From positions 46,361-110,360 of the forward strand of contig JBKBJT010000008.1 of the NCBI GenBank assembly GCA_046294345.1: a stretch of DNA of 64,000 nucleotides. Direction: 5' to 3'. Positions 55,236 through 64,000 of this stretch are shown piece after piece. The translations under genes and the position numbers were made by a program. Below the pieces are notes generated by a model. It was given only the letters and a program-made list of their open reading frames with translations. It ran no database searches and was not told the DNA's origin. The stretch is from Ferrovibrio sp046294345 (GTDB taxonomy: Bacteria; Pseudomonadota; Alphaproteobacteria; Ferrovibrionales; Ferrovibrionaceae). Every line of letters starts with the position of its first letter. Position 1 is the stretch's first letter.

Positions 55236-56677
55236 TGCCGCGTCGTTTCCTGCCGCAGCAGATCGCCGCCCACCCCGAGGCGCTGGCCGGCGCCGGCCGC
55301 CGTTTCGTGCTGGTGCTGGTGGCCACCGTTGTCGGGTTGTCGCTGGTGCTGGCGGCCTATTTCTATGTCCAGCAACGCGAATACAATCGCTTTTCCTTCC
55401 AGAACATCGTGTGGGAAGGCGCGCAGTTCCGCAACGAGCACCAGGCCTTCCGCGCCGCCTTGCTGGAATACCTGAACGGCACGCCGGGTGCCGTCGAAGA
55501 CGAGGTGCGCCGGCGTTACGATATCCTGCACAGCCGCCTCGACATGCTGCAGGTCGGCCGCGCATCCGCCACCTATATGGCCGACCCCGATCTCAGCATT
55601 TTGCTCACCCGGATCGACCCCGTGGTCCGGAACTGGGACAGTCAGCTGGACGCGCTCTTCGCCGGCAACCGCCAGGCCGGCGATGCGCTCGCCGTGTCGA
55701 TGCGCCAGCTCGATGCGGATTTCAGCGCCTTCGCTGCCGGCGTGAATGCCATCGGCATCCGGCGGGTCGACGAAGCACGGGAAAGGCTCAGCGGCCTGTA
55801 TGATGTTATGATCGTCGCGGGCGTCGCCACCTGGCTGCTGGTGATCGGCTTTGCCTATGCCCTGATGCGGCAGTTGCGTGCCAGCGAGGCGGCTCATGCC
55901 GAGATGCGCGCGATGACGGTGGATCTGGAAAATGCCCGCCGTCAGGCTGAGGAGGCCAGCCGCACGAAATCGAATTTCCTGGCCACCATGAGCCACGAAC
56001 TGCGCACGCCGCTGAACGCCATCCTCGGTTTCGCCGACATCATGCGGCAGGGCATTTTCGGTCCGGTCGGGAATCCGCGCTACGAGGATTATCTCGACGG
56101 CATCGTGAAAAGCGGCCAGCATCTGCTGTCGCTGATCAACGATGTGCTGGATATGTCGCGCATCGAGGCCGGCCGGCTCGAGCTGGTGGAAAGCAGGATC
56201 GATATCGGCCAGGCCATCGATCAGGCCCTCGACATGGTGACGGTCACGGCCCAGGGCAAGGGCGTGGTGCTGGAACGCGCCCTGCCGGCATCCCTGCCGT
56301 CCCTGAAGGCAGACGACCGTCTGGTGCGCCAGATGCTACTCAACCTGCTCAGCAACGCGATCAAGTTCACACCCGAAGGCGGCCAGGTCGAGATCGCGGT
56401 CGCGCTCCTGGGCGAGGGCGATCTGGCGATCCGCGTCCGCGACACGGGCATCGGCATGAGCGACCGCCAGCTGCAGAAGGTGTTCGAACCATTCTCGCAG
56501 GGCGATTCCATGCGGGCGCGCGAAGCTGGCGGCAGCGGCCTTGGCCTGCCCATCACCAGGCGGCTGATCGAACTGCATGATGGCCGCATCCATCTGGCCA
56601 GCCGCAAACAAAGCGGCACCACGGCGACCCTGGTCTTTCCGGCCGCGCGGGTCAGCCCCGCCGGCGCAGCCGCTTGA
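55235..56677 (+). CDS. Membrane sensor histidine kinase
   Basis: A 480-residue kinase: TM1 about 24-44, a periplasmic helical domain about 45-190, TM2 about 191-211, a short coiled coil, HisKA with phospho-accepting His254 (FLATMSHELRTPLNAILGFA), N-box LLNLLSNAIKFTPEGGQVEI, G1 VRDTGIGM, F-box FEPFSQGDS and G2 GGSGLGLPI. No receiver domain and no adjacent response regulator. Coupled on both sides by 1-nt TGATG overlaps. Confidence 0.93.
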   Translation: MPRRFLPQQIAAHPEALAGAGRRFVLVLVATVVGLSLVLAAYFYVQQREYNRFSFQNIVWEGAQFRNEHQAFRAALLEYLNGTPGAVEDEVRRRYDILHSRLDMLQVGRASATYMADPDLSILLTRIDPVVRNWDSQLDALFAGNRQAGDALAVSMRQLDADFSAFAAGVNAIGIRRVDEARERLSGLYDVMIVAGVATWLLVIGFAYALMRQLRASEAAHAEMRAMTVDLENARRQAEEASRTKSNFLATMSHELRTPLNAILGFADIMRQGIFGPVGNPRYEDYLDGIVKSGQHLLSLINDVLDMSRIEAGRLELVESRIDIGQAIDQALDMVTVTAQGKGVVLERALPASLPSLKADDRLVRQMLLNLLSNAIKFTPEGGQVEIAVALLGEGDLAIRVRDTGIGMSDRQLQKVFEPFSQGDSMRAREAGGSGLGLPITRRLIELHDGRIHLASRKQSGTTATLVFPAARVSPAGAAA

Positions 56678-57708
56678 TGATCCGGCGCCAGCCGTGGTGG
56701 TTGCGCACGGCGCCCTTCATCCTGCTGCTCGTCCTGCTCTGCGCCGCCTGCGCGCCGCGCCTGCAGCCCCCGGGCGATGTCGTGATCGCGCCACGCCTGC
56801 TGGCCGGCGATGCGGGCTGGCAGGCCGGCGATGGCCGCGAACTGCCGCTGCGCCGCTGGGGACCATCCTGTCCGAAGGCCGTGGTTCTCGCTCTGCACGG
56901 CTTCAACGATTACAGCAACGCCTTCACCGAGGCGGCGGAATGGTGGGCGAGCCAGGGCATCGCCACCTATGCGCCGGACCAGCGCGGTTTCGGCCTGGCC
57001 CCCCATCGCGGTCTCTGGCCGGGGCGGGACAGGCTGGCCGACGATCTGGCCGAGTTGAGCATGCTGCTGCGCCAGCGCCATCCCGGGGTGCCGTTCTACT
57101 GGCTGGGCGAGAGCATGGGCGGCGCGGTTGTGCTGCATGCGCTGGAACGCGTTGCCGTCCGGCCCGACGGTGCCATCCTGGTGGCGCCCGCCGTCTGGGG
57201 GCGCGAGAGCATGCCGCTGCTCTATCGCGTGGCCCTGTGGACGACCAGCTACACCATTCCGTGGAAGACCTTCACCGGCCAGGGCCTGAAGGTGCAGGCT
57301 TCCGACAACATCGAGATGCTGCGCCGCCTGTCGCGCGATCCGCTGTTCATCAAGGCCACCCGCGTCGACGCCATTCATGGCCTGGTCAACCTGATGGATG
57401 CCGCCGCCGCCGCGCGGCCCGAGCGGTTGCCGGTGCTGCTGATGTACGGGCTGAAGGATGAAATCATTCCCAGGCCGCCGGTCGAACGTTTCGTCGAGCG
57501 CCTGAAATCCCGGCCGGATATCGACATGCGTATTCTTGTGTATCGCAACGGTTGGCATATGCTGTTGCGCGATCTGCAGGCTGAAACGGTCTGGCGTGAC
57601 ACGGCGGCATGGATCGCCGATCCGGCCACAGCCCTGCCATCGGGAGAGGAACGCCGGGCATTACCGTTATTCAGGCCGGGGGATGGCCAAGCGGGGGCTG
57701 GCAGATGA
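56677..57708 (+). CDS. Lipoprotein alpha/beta hydrolase (monoacylglycerol lipase-like)
   Basis: A 343-residue serine hydrolase with a lipoprotein signal (LLLVLLCAACAP, lipobox CAAC) and an alpha/beta-hydrolase domain: oxyanion segment ALHGFNDYSNAF, YAPDQRGFGLAPHRG, nucleophile in WLGESMGGAVVL, acid in YGLKDEIIPR and His in RNGWHMLLRDLQ. Resembles lysophospholipase/monoacylglycerol lipases. The ATG at 56677 overlaps the kinase stop. Confidence 0.9.
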   Translation: MIRRQPWWLRTAPFILLLVLLCAACAPRLQPPGDVVIAPRLLAGDAGWQAGDGRELPLRRWGPSCPKAVVLALHGFNDYSNAFTEAAEWWASQGIATYAPDQRGFGLAPHRGLWPGRDRLADDLAELSMLLRQRHPGVPFYWLGESMGGAVVLHALERVAVRPDGAILVAPAVWGRESMPLLYRVALWTTSYTIPWKTFTGQGLKVQASDNIEMLRRLSRDPLFIKATRVDAIHGLVNLMDAAAAARPERLPVLLMYGLKDEIIPRPPVERFVERLKSRPDIDMRILVYRNGWHMLLRDLQAETVWRDTAAWIADPATALPSGEERRALPLFRPGDGQAGAGR

Positions 57709-58169
57709 CGCGTGCGGCGTTTCTGGAAATGGTCTGGGCGGCATTGGGAATCGTGCCGACCCTGGCGGCGGTATTATGGCTGATCGATGCCGAGCATGGC
57801 CTGGCGCTGACCTCGCTGGGCAGTACGGCGATCCTGCTGTTCTGTTTTCCCACTCATGAAGGCGCGCGACCGGTGGCCGTGCTGGTATCGCATCTGCTGG
57901 GCGCGGCCATCGGCATCGCGCTGCTGCAGGCCTTCGGCAGCAATATCTGGACCATGGGTGCCGGCGTTGCCCTGATCGCCGTGGTGATGCGCCTGCTCAA
58001 CATCATGCATCCGCCGGCCGGGGCCAATCCGCTGATCGTGCTCAATCTCAAAAGCAGCTGGCTGTTCCTGGCCTATCCGCTGCTGCCGGCCTTGCTGATC
58101 ATGCTGGCGGCGGTCTTCGCCTGGAGCCATCTGCGCCCGGGTCCGCGCTGGCCACTCCGCTGGCTTTGA
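57705..58169 (+). CDS. HPP-family integral membrane protein
   Basis: A 154-residue membrane protein with four or five helices and the HPP motif in NIMHPPAGANPLIVL, plus LTSLGSTAILLFCFPTHEGARP. HPP proteins include the nitrite transporter of plants and cyanobacteria; roles elsewhere are unclear. The ATG overlaps the hydrolase stop (ATGA). Last gene of the four-gene unit. Confidence 0.9.
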   Translation: MTRAAFLEMVWAALGIVPTLAAVLWLIDAEHGLALTSLGSTAILLFCFPTHEGARPVAVLVSHLLGAAIGIALLQAFGSNIWTMGAGVALIAVVMRLLNIMHPPAGANPLIVLNLKSSWLFLAYPLLPALLIMLAAVFAWSHLRPGPRWPLRWL

Positions 58170-58185
58170 TCGGGACGGGCTGCAA

Positions 58186-59106
58186 TCAGCCTTGTCGCGC
58201 CGGCGGCAATGCCGCCTCGGCATCCTCGACCGACAGGTCCTGCAGGCTCGGCCGTTGCAGCAATCGCACCCAGTCGCCGCGCGGCGACACCTTGCGCGGA
58301 TCGGACTCGTGGGAATACAGCACCAGCGAGGGGCAGCCGCTGGCCGCGATGATATGCATCGGTCCGGTATCGTTGCCGATGGCCAGCGCCGCATGGCGGC
58401 CCAGCGTGGCCAGGTCGGCGATGGAGGTCTGCTCGCACAGGTCGATGGCTTCGGGGCAGGCCGATTTGATGGCCCCGATTTCACCGCGCTCGGCGGCACG
58501 GCCGATCAGCACCGGCGTCAGCCCTTTATGCAGCAGGCGGTTCCCGAGCGCGGCGAAACGTTCCGCCGGCCAGCGTTTCGCCGGCCGGTGCGGCGCGCCG
58601 CCCGGTACCAGCAGCATATAGCGCGGCGGCAGGCCGAAGCGTGCGATGTCGCTCTGCAGGAATCCCAGGTCGGGCAGGCCTGGATCGGGGATGCCAACCA
58701 GCGCCAGTTGCCGCCGACGCAGCTCGGTGATGTGCATCGGTTCAGTCGGATCGGGGATGTGATAGGCACAGCCCGGCGCGTTGCCCACCCATTCCGGGCG
58801 CGCGCCGGCCAGCAGCCGATAATACCATTTCGTCCGCTGGCTGCCTTGCAGGTCGTATACCCGGCTGAAGCCGGCATCGCGGATGCGGCGGATCAGCCGC
58901 CAGGTTTCGCCGATGCGCCATAACTTCGGCCGCGTGTCGGTCCAGATCTCGTCGACCAGTCCGGAGCGATGCATCAGGTCGACATAGGGCGCCGTGGTCA
59001 GCAGCACGATATGCTCGCCCGGATGATGGCGGCGGATCGCGCGCAGCAGCGGCAGGGAGAGGATCATGTCTCCCAGGGCGGAATGCTTGATCGCCAGGAT
59101 CGCCAT
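58186..59106 (-). CDS. Glycosyltransferase family 9 (heptosyltransferase-like)
   Basis: A 306-residue GT9 protein: MAILAIKHSALGDMILSLPL at the start, VYDLQGSQRTKWYYRLLAG, LLVPGGAPHRPAKRWPAERF and IGNDTGPMHIIAASGCP. GT9 enzymes add heptose or other sugars to the lipopolysaccharide core. The ATG at 59106 is 2 nt after the ligase-like gene; the long in-frame extension upstream is antisense noise. Confidence 0.92.
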   Translation of the reverse strand: MAILAIKHSALGDMILSLPLLRAIRRHHPGEHIVLLTTAPYVDLMHRSGLVDEIWTDTRPKLWRIGETWRLIRRIRDAGFSRVYDLQGSQRTKWYYRLLAGARPEWVGNAPGCAYHIPDPTEPMHITELRRRQLALVGIPDPGLPDLGFLQSDIARFGLPPRYMLLVPGGAPHRPAKRWPAERFAALGNRLLHKGLTPVLIGRAAERGEIGAIKSACPEAIDLCEQTSIADLATLGRHAALAIGNDTGPMHIIAASGCPSLVLYSHESDPRKVSPRGDWVRLLQRPSLQDLSVEDAEAALPPARQG

Positions 59107-59108
59107 GG

Positions 59109-60398
59109 TCAGGCAGCCCTGTCTGCGTCCGGCCGCGCCGCCAGCCGCCCCGTCGCGATGGTCAGCGACAGCGAGGCCCAGAGTAGCATCGCGGGCCAGT
59201 TGCTGAAGAAACTCTGGCTTGCCGTGAGGGGAAACAGCAGCAGCATCAGGCTGCCCGTCACTAGCGCGCCCACGATCCGGCCTGACGCCTGGCGCAGCAG
59301 GCGGATGCATAGAACGCCCAACATAGCCAGGAAGGCGAGGAAACCCAGGCTGCCGATGATGCCGGTTTCCGCCAGCCATTCGATATAGAGGTTGTGGGGA
59401 TGTGGATGGCAGCCGTCCTTCAGGGTGTCGCCCAGCACGATCTGGCAGGCGATCTGGAAATTCTTCATGCCGGCGCCGGTCAGCGGGTATTCGCGCCAGA
59501 CATGCAGGCCGGCGGCAAACAATTCGCCATAGGCAGAGTCCCAGAAATTGTTCAGCACAGTCAGCAGACCGTCGACGCGGCCCATGATGCGCGGGCTGTT
59601 GATCACAACGACGGCCAGCAGGCCCGCCGTCGCGACCAGCAGCAGCAGGCCATAGAACCGATAGCGTGGCGGCGCCAGCAGGATGGCCAGTCCCGCGCTG
59701 GTCATGATGGCGATCAACGTGAGCAGCGATGCGGCCCGCTCGCCGGTCAGCAGGATGAAGCCGAAAGCCGTCGCGGTCAGCGCCAGGATGGCGCCGGTCC
59801 GCAGCACGGAAATGCGTGCCGGATGGGCGAACAGCACGGCTGCGGCGGCCAGCAGCGGAAAGCCGATACGGGCCACGAACATGCCGATATTCGGCCGGTC
59901 GAGCGGTCCGGTCAGGCGGCCGCTTCGCACCATCGGCTGACCCGTCAACGAAACGCCGCGCTGGAGCTGAACCAGACCGTCCAGGATGGCAAAGCCGATG
60001 GTTGCTGCCCAGGCCATGGCGACCAGCTTCACATCGCGCGACGACTGGATCAGCCAGGTCGTGACGGCGGCGAACAGGAGGATGAAGCGCAGCCAGCTTG
60101 TGCTGCGGCCGAAAGAGGCGGCGGGGTCGACGGCAAGGGGCGACACGAGCAGATTCAGCACCAGCCATGTGGCCAGCAGCACCAGCAGCGGCGGAAAAAG
60201 CGCGCTGCGCCACTCGCGCCGGACCAGCAGAACGGCGATGTAACTGACATCGATCAATCCGACCACGATTTCGGCGCCGCCGCGCCAGAACAGCAGCATG
60301 GCCGGCAGGATGGCGAACAGGCCGAGGCCGATCTGCCGCAACCTGCCGGTCCAGTCGTCGATTGGCGCGATATAGGCGGAAGTCATGCTGATGGTCAT
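59109..60398 (-). CDS. O-antigen ligase/polymerase-family membrane protein
   Basis: A 429-residue membrane protein with about 11-12 helices and a long periplasmic loop between late helices carrying GAGMKNFQIACQIVLGD and GCHPHPHNLYIEWLAETGII. The H-x-H-x-H-N-x-Y segment is the Wzy/WaaL family signature. It would ligate or polymerise surface glycans. Start ATG at 60398 is preferred (7-nt gap from the GT2 gene); ATG 60386 is an alternative. Confidence 0.9.
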   Translation of the reverse strand: MTISMTSAYIAPIDDWTGRLRQIGLGLFAILPAMLLFWRGGAEIVVGLIDVSYIAVLLVRREWRSALFPPLLVLLATWLVLNLLVSPLAVDPAASFGRSTSWLRFILLFAAVTTWLIQSSRDVKLVAMAWAATIGFAILDGLVQLQRGVSLTGQPMVRSGRLTGPLDRPNIGMFVARIGFPLLAAAAVLFAHPARISVLRTGAILALTATAFGFILLTGERAASLLTLIAIMTSAGLAILLAPPRYRFYGLLLLVATAGLLAVVVINSPRIMGRVDGLLTVLNNFWDSAYGELFAAGLHVWREYPLTGAGMKNFQIACQIVLGDTLKDGCHPHPHNLYIEWLAETGIIGSLGFLAFLAMLGVLCIRLLRQASGRIVGALVTGSLMLLLFPLTASQSFFSNWPAMLLWASLSLTIATGRLAARPDADRAA

Positions 60399-60405
60399 GA
60401 TTGTC

Positions 60406-61332
60406 TCAGGGCCTGCGTATATCGGGCATGGCGCGGAAAGCCGCCGCGGCACGATCGAGATGATGCTTGGATACCGCCAGGCCGATCTTCGCCGCCAGAT
60501 AGCTGGCCAGGGCGGATGCCGTAGCAAGCCGCAACCCGCTTCGGCGCGTGGCCTTCCAGGCGATGGAGGCGCAGGTGGCGGCGATCTTGCGCCGGTCCTG
60601 CGACGCCAGTCCGTCATTATCCCGCAGCAGATTGTAATAGGCGAAGAAGCGGTCGTGATGCTGCTGCCGCTTGTCAGTTGACAGATGCGAAGCCACGCGT
60701 GGCGCCCACATCACGCTGGCGCGCAGGTCGATCAGTCGCCGCGCTTTCAGCGCCAGGCGCAGCGGCAGCGATTCATCCTGGATGAACAGGCGTTCGTCGC
60801 AGCCGCCGGCGGCGCGGAACAGGGCGGTCTCGACCAGCCAGGCCATGCGCACGAAACCGCGGCCGTCCAGGATGGTGGTCAGCGGATGATCGCTGATTTC
60901 AATGGCGGGCGCGGCACCGATGGCCGGCGGATGCAACTCTGCCGCCGCCTGCATGGCATGTTGCACCTTGCCATGCACCATGTCGGCCTGGTGTTCCCGC
61001 ATCAGGCGCAGCATCGTCGCTACCGCATCGGGGGCGATCAGTTCGTCGGCATCGATCAGGCACAGATAACGGCCGCGCGCCTGCGCTGCGCCCTGGTTCA
61101 GGCGCCGGCTGGGGCCGGCATTGTCGCTGTTGCGGATCACAATGATGCCGGGCAGGGCATCGGCGCGGGCCTGCAGGAAATCGGCGGAACCATCCCGCGA
61201 GTCATCGTCGACGAAAATGTATTCCGCCGGGACAGGCAGGCGCTGGCCGGCCAGGGCCGACAGCGTGTAGGGCAGAATGTCGGCCTTGTTGTAGACCGGA
61301 ATCACGAAACTGATTTCAGGTTGGCCGGACAT
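60406..61332 (-). CDS. Glycosyltransferase family 2
   Basis: A 308-residue GT-A enzyme: SFVIPVYNKADILPYTLSAL, YIFVDDDSRDGS, LNQGAAQARGRYLCLIDADE with the DxD-type metal motif, and QDESLPLRLALKARR. First gene of the three-gene glycan cluster. Donor and acceptor unknown. Confidence 0.92.
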   Translation of the reverse strand: MSGQPEISFVIPVYNKADILPYTLSALAGQRLPVPAEYIFVDDDSRDGSADFLQARADALPGIIVIRNSDNAGPSRRLNQGAAQARGRYLCLIDADELIAPDAVATMLRLMREHQADMVHGKVQHAMQAAAELHPPAIGAAPAIEISDHPLTTILDGRGFVRMAWLVETALFRAAGGCDERLFIQDESLPLRLALKARRLIDLRASVMWAPRVASHLSTDKRQQHHDRFFAYYNLLRDNDGLASQDRRKIAATCASIAWKATRRSGLRLATASALASYLAAKIGLAVSKHHLDRAAAAFRAMPDIRRP

Positions 61333-61419
61333 GCTGAACCGCTGGTCGGAAAAGGACGCGGATAGCCGCGAATAAAGGCTTTCGCCTCGGTTTACAAGCG
61401 GGGCCGGGGATGGCGCGGG

Positions 61420-61719
61420 TCAGGCGATGATAAGAAGGATCGATTCGGCGGGCGGCCGGCGCTGCACATTGGCAAAGCCGTCATAGGTGATCGGGGCGCC
61501 GTGGAACTCGCGCACCGGGGCTTCCCGTTCCGCCTTGGCCTTGTCGGGGCCGCCGATTTCGCCACGCACTTCCAGCAGCTTCTGCAGCAGGGTTTCCACC
61601 CCGGGCATCTGCCCCTCGCTGACGATCTCGGCGCGCGATTTCGGCATGCCGCCCGTGGCAAGGGTCACGGTGCCGCGCTCGATGGGCAGGGGCGGGATGA
61701 TGTCGGTGACATTAGACAT
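61420..61719 (-). CDS. Small hypothetical protein (99 aa)
   Basis: No family recognised. The 99-residue product starts MSNVTDIIPPLPIERGTVTL, is probably soluble, with an amphipathic helix around VETLLQKLLEVRGEI and a hydrophobic end (ESILLIIA). No strong ribosome binding site. A perfect DnaA box lies 22 bp upstream of the start codon. Confidence 0.55.
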   Translation of the reverse strand: MSNVTDIIPPLPIERGTVTLATGGMPKSRAEIVSEGQMPGVETLLQKLLEVRGEIGGPDKAKAEREAPVREFHGAPITYDGFANVQRRPPAESILLIIA

Positions 61720-61740
61720 TTATTAAGGTTACCAGATCAT

Positions 61741-61749
61741 TTATCCACA
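61741..61749. promoter_or_regulatory. Perfect DnaA box
   Basis: TTATCCACA, exact match to the DnaA box consensus, in an AT-rich 170-bp gap between the 99-aa gene and the DUF1194 gene. A single box, so regulatory rather than an origin, if functional. Confidence 0.5.
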
Positions 61750-61891
61750 GCAAAGACGCGTATTTAATCAATTCCTTTCAATGGGTTGATCGGCAGACGT
61801 GCATCCGTGTGCGGGCCGCTTTGGCCCTGCCGGCTCCGGCGACATAGTTCATCATCGTCATGGCATGGGTCATGGCCGGCAATCCGGGGGG

Positions 61892-62626
61892 ATGATCGTG
61901 TCGTCTCGTCGCCTGTTCAAACGCCGCGGCATGCTGGCCGGCGGCCTCGGCCTGGCCGGACTGGCCCTGGGTGCTCCGGGGCTGCTGCATGCCCAGCGCC
62001 GGGCGGTCGACATGGCGCTGGTGCTGGCCGCCGATTGTTCGGGCAGCGTTCATGCCGAGCATTACACCCTGCAGCAGCGGGGCTATGGCGATGCCTTCCG
62101 CGATCCCAGGGTGATCAAGGCAATCCGCGCCGGTATTCATGGCGCCATCGCCGTCACGTATTTCCAATGGTCGGGTTACGGGCTGCAGGCGCAACTGATC
62201 CCCTGGACGATCCTGCGGACCGAGGCCGGGATCGCGGCTTTTGCCATGGCGCTGGAGCGGGCGGAACGGGTGATCTTCAGCGGGGGCACCTCGCCGGCCG
62301 GTGCGATTGAATTCGGCCAGGCGCTGCTGGAGCGCAGTCCGGCCGATGCCGCGCGCCGTGTGATCGATGTCTCCGGCGACGGACGCAGCAACAACGGCCC
62401 GCCGCCCGATGGCGCGCGGGACCGTGCCGCAGCGGCGGGCATCGTGATCAATGGCCTGCCGATCCTGCATATGGAGCTGGATATCGATGGTTATTACCGC
62501 GACCATGTGATCGGCGGACCGGGAGCTTTCGTGATGCCGGCCCGTGATTTCGAGGATTTCGCCACGGCGGTGCGCCGCAAGTTGGTTCTGGAAATAGCCG
62601 GCACCGGCGGTCCGGTCCGCGCGTGA
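61892..62626 (+). CDS. DUF1194 protein with von Willebrand A-like fold, Tat-exported
   Basis: A protein of about 244 residues. The N-terminus has a twin-arginine signal (SSRRLFKRRGMLAGGLGLAG, cleavage near LLHAQR). The mature part has a MIDAS-like DCSGSV motif, GGTSPAGAIEFGQALLE and RRVIDVSGDGRSNNG, as in DUF1194/vWA proteins. Role unknown; probably protein or metal binding in the periplasm. ATG at 61892 sits directly after GGGGGG; GTG at 61898 has better spacing and may be the true start. Confidence 0.85.
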   Translation: MIVSSRRLFKRRGMLAGGLGLAGLALGAPGLLHAQRRAVDMALVLAADCSGSVHAEHYTLQQRGYGDAFRDPRVIKAIRAGIHGAIAVTYFQWSGYGLQAQLIPWTILRTEAGIAAFAMALERAERVIFSGGTSPAGAIEFGQALLERSPADAARRVIDVSGDGRSNNGPPPDGARDRAAAAGIVINGLPILHMELDIDGYYRDHVIGGPGAFVMPARDFEDFATAVRRKLVLEIAGTGGPVRA

Positions 62627-62873
62627 CGAGGCCGGCAATCCGTCTGCGGGCGGAGTTTCCAGAGTGGCTTTGCACGAATGAATATATGCGCCGCAGCAAG
62701 CGGATCGCGGCAGCGATATTCGCGCCTGGATAAGTTTCAGTTCACTCTGGGGCAAGATGGCGGAACCGAACGGCGCTACTTCTGTGCCGGATTTCCCGCT
62801 GCCTCGTGGCGGGAAACGGAAACGCCTTGCCCGGACAATCCTCCGGAGCCGGCGATCAATGGGAGGAGTAAGC

Positions 62874-64000
62874 ATGAAAAAGCGATTGCAAGTGCTTTCG
62901 GCCATTCTGGCCGCCGGCCTGCTCACGGTTGCTGCCGCTGCGGCGATGGCGCAGGACAAGATCAAGATCGGCTACGCGATTTCCAAAACCGGCCCCAATG
63001 CTGGCGGCGCCAACATCACGCAAATCCCGAACTACCAGCTCTGGTTCAAGGAACTGAACGACAAGGGCGGCTTGATGATTGGCGGCAAGCGCGTACCCAT
63101 CGAGGTGATCGAATACGACGACCGCTCGAATTCGGAAGAAGCCGTGCGCGCCGTCGAGCGCCTGATCACCCAGGACAAGGTCGATCTGCTGCTGCCGCCC
63201 TGGGGCACCGGCCTGAACCTCGCGGTCGGCCCGGTCTTCAACAAATACGGCTATCCGCAGATCACCTTCAGCGCCGTAACCGATCGCGCGCCGGAACTGG
63301 TCAAGCGCTGGCCGAACAGCTTCTGGTTCCTCGGCACCAGCGTGCAGTATATCGATGCCCTGGTCGAGCTGCTGACCAAGGAGCAGAAGGCCGGCAAGAT
63401 CAACGCCAACGTGGCCATGATCAGCATCGCCGACGGTTTCGGCATCGACCTGTCGAAGGCCGCCCGCGCCGGTCTGGAAAAGGCCGGCTTCAAGCTGATC
63501 TACGACAAGAGCTATCCCATCGGCACCCAGGACATGGCGCCGATGATCAGCGAGGCCCAGCGCTCGGGCGCCGACACCTTCATCGCCTTCAGCTATCCGC
63601 CCGATACGGTGGCGATCAACGACCAGGCCAAGATCGCCAACTTCGCCCCCAAGGTGATGTTCACCGGCGTCGGCACCGCCTTTCCGCTGTTCCCGCAGCG
63701 CTTCGGCGAGAATGTCGAGGGCATCATGACGCTGGGCGGCTGGTTCCCCAACAACGCGGGCACCATGGAATACCGCAAGAAGCATGTCGCCATGCATAAC
63801 CGCGACCCGGACTACTGGGGCAGCCAGCTCGGCTATGTCTCGCTGCAGATGCTGGAGCAGGCGGTCGAGCGCGTCGGCAAGATCGACCGCGCGGCGATCG
63901 TCAAGGAACTGCAGACCGGCACCTTCGACACCGTGCTGGGCAAGATCAAGCTGGTCGACAACATGCCGCCGAAGGGCTTCTACCCCTATATCGGCCAGTG
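62874..64000 (+). CDS. ABC transporter substrate-binding protein, branched-chain amino acid type (3' end outside window)
   Basis: Open from ATG 62874 (GGGAGGAG upstream) to the window edge, 375 codons. Sec signal peptide with AMAQD cleavage region near residue 26, then KIKIGYAISKTGPNAGGANI, the periplasmic-binding-protein type I (LivK-like, peripla_BP_6) fold. FSYPPDTVAINDQAK and LGYVSLQMLEQAVE fit the C-lobe. Ligand not predictable: many relatives bind amino acids, amides or aromatic compounds. Transport partners would lie beyond the window. Confidence 0.92.
   Translation, partial: MKKRLQVLSAILAAGLLTVAAAAAMAQDKIKIGYAISKTGPNAGGANITQIPNYQLWFKELNDKGGLMIGGKRVPIEVIEYDDRSNSEEAVRAVERLITQDKVDLLLPPWGTGLNLAVGPVFNKYGYPQITFSAVTDRAPELVKRWPNSFWFLGTSVQYIDALVELLTKEQKAGKINANVAMISIADGFGIDLSKAARAGLEKAGFKLIYDKSYPIGTQDMAPMISEAQRSGADTFIAFSYPPDTVAINDQAKIANFAPKVMFTGVGTAFPLFPQRFGENVEGIMTLGGWFPNNAGTMEYRKKHVAMHNRDPDYWGSQLGYVSLQMLEQAVERVGKIDRAAIVKELQTGTFDTVLGKIKLVDNMPPKGFYPYIGQ

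Overview
This GC-rich window is chromosomal DNA of an alphaproteobacterium, most likely a free-living Rhodospirillales-type organism. The genus cannot be fixed from the sequence. The evidence is the order ftsZ-lpxC-bamD-recN-ligA, DUF1127 proteins, an alphaproteobacterial XRE regulator, a TipN-like two-TM coiled-coil protein and TRAP-TAXI transport. I saw no rRNA, tRNA, insertion sequence, prophage or CRISPR array. About 60 genes are recognisable, with short gaps and many ATGA/TGATG/GTGA stop-start overlaps.

Layout. 1-8150: the 3' end of ftsZ with its terminator, lpxC, a divergent XRE regulator, then bamD-recN-ligA-DEDDh exonuclease. 8155-15753: RraA-like protein and an X-Pro aminopeptidase on minus, two DUF1127 genes on plus with matching promoter-like sequences, then uvrD-prmA on minus. 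15876-22859: D-lactate/glycolate-type FAD dehydrogenase, class II DAHP synthase overlapping a nicotinate phosphoribosyltransferase-like gene, and a TAXI-TRAP transporter. 22868-29754: an MDR oxidoreductase, then nadE-gltX-cimA-TrmJ-like methyltransferase-cupin. 29769-29844 is a composite palindromic repeat. 29861-35250: thioesterase, tam, lrgA-lrgB, a desuccinylase/AbrB pair coupled by GTGA, a YjfB-like small protein and a GNAT enzyme.

35329-45073: class I ribonucleotide reductase whose nrdB and nrdA are about 7 kb apart. Between them lie ohr/ohrR (peroxide defence), a FecI-FecR-TonB receptor iron system with two Fur-like palindromes, an SPW membrane protein and a PAS protein. 45636-49109 encodes a 1157-residue TipN-like candidate polarity protein. 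49116-54583: acyl dehydratase, MFS transporter, aspA and two divergent SDR genes, one lacking the classical catalytic residues. 54690-58169 is a tightly packed operon: periplasmic molybdopterin-type domain without cysteine, histidine kinase, lipoprotein hydrolase, HPP membrane protein. 58186-61332 is a surface-glycan cluster (GT9, O-antigen ligase-type protein, GT2). The window closes with a small unknown gene, a Tat-exported DUF1194 protein and the start of an ABC amino-acid-type binding protein gene cut by the window edge.

The most interesting items are the regulatory architecture of the split nrd locus and its inserted iron/peroxide genes, the TipN-like protein, and the DUF1127 pair with shared promoters and an internal duplication. 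No wholly new defence or mobile system was seen.
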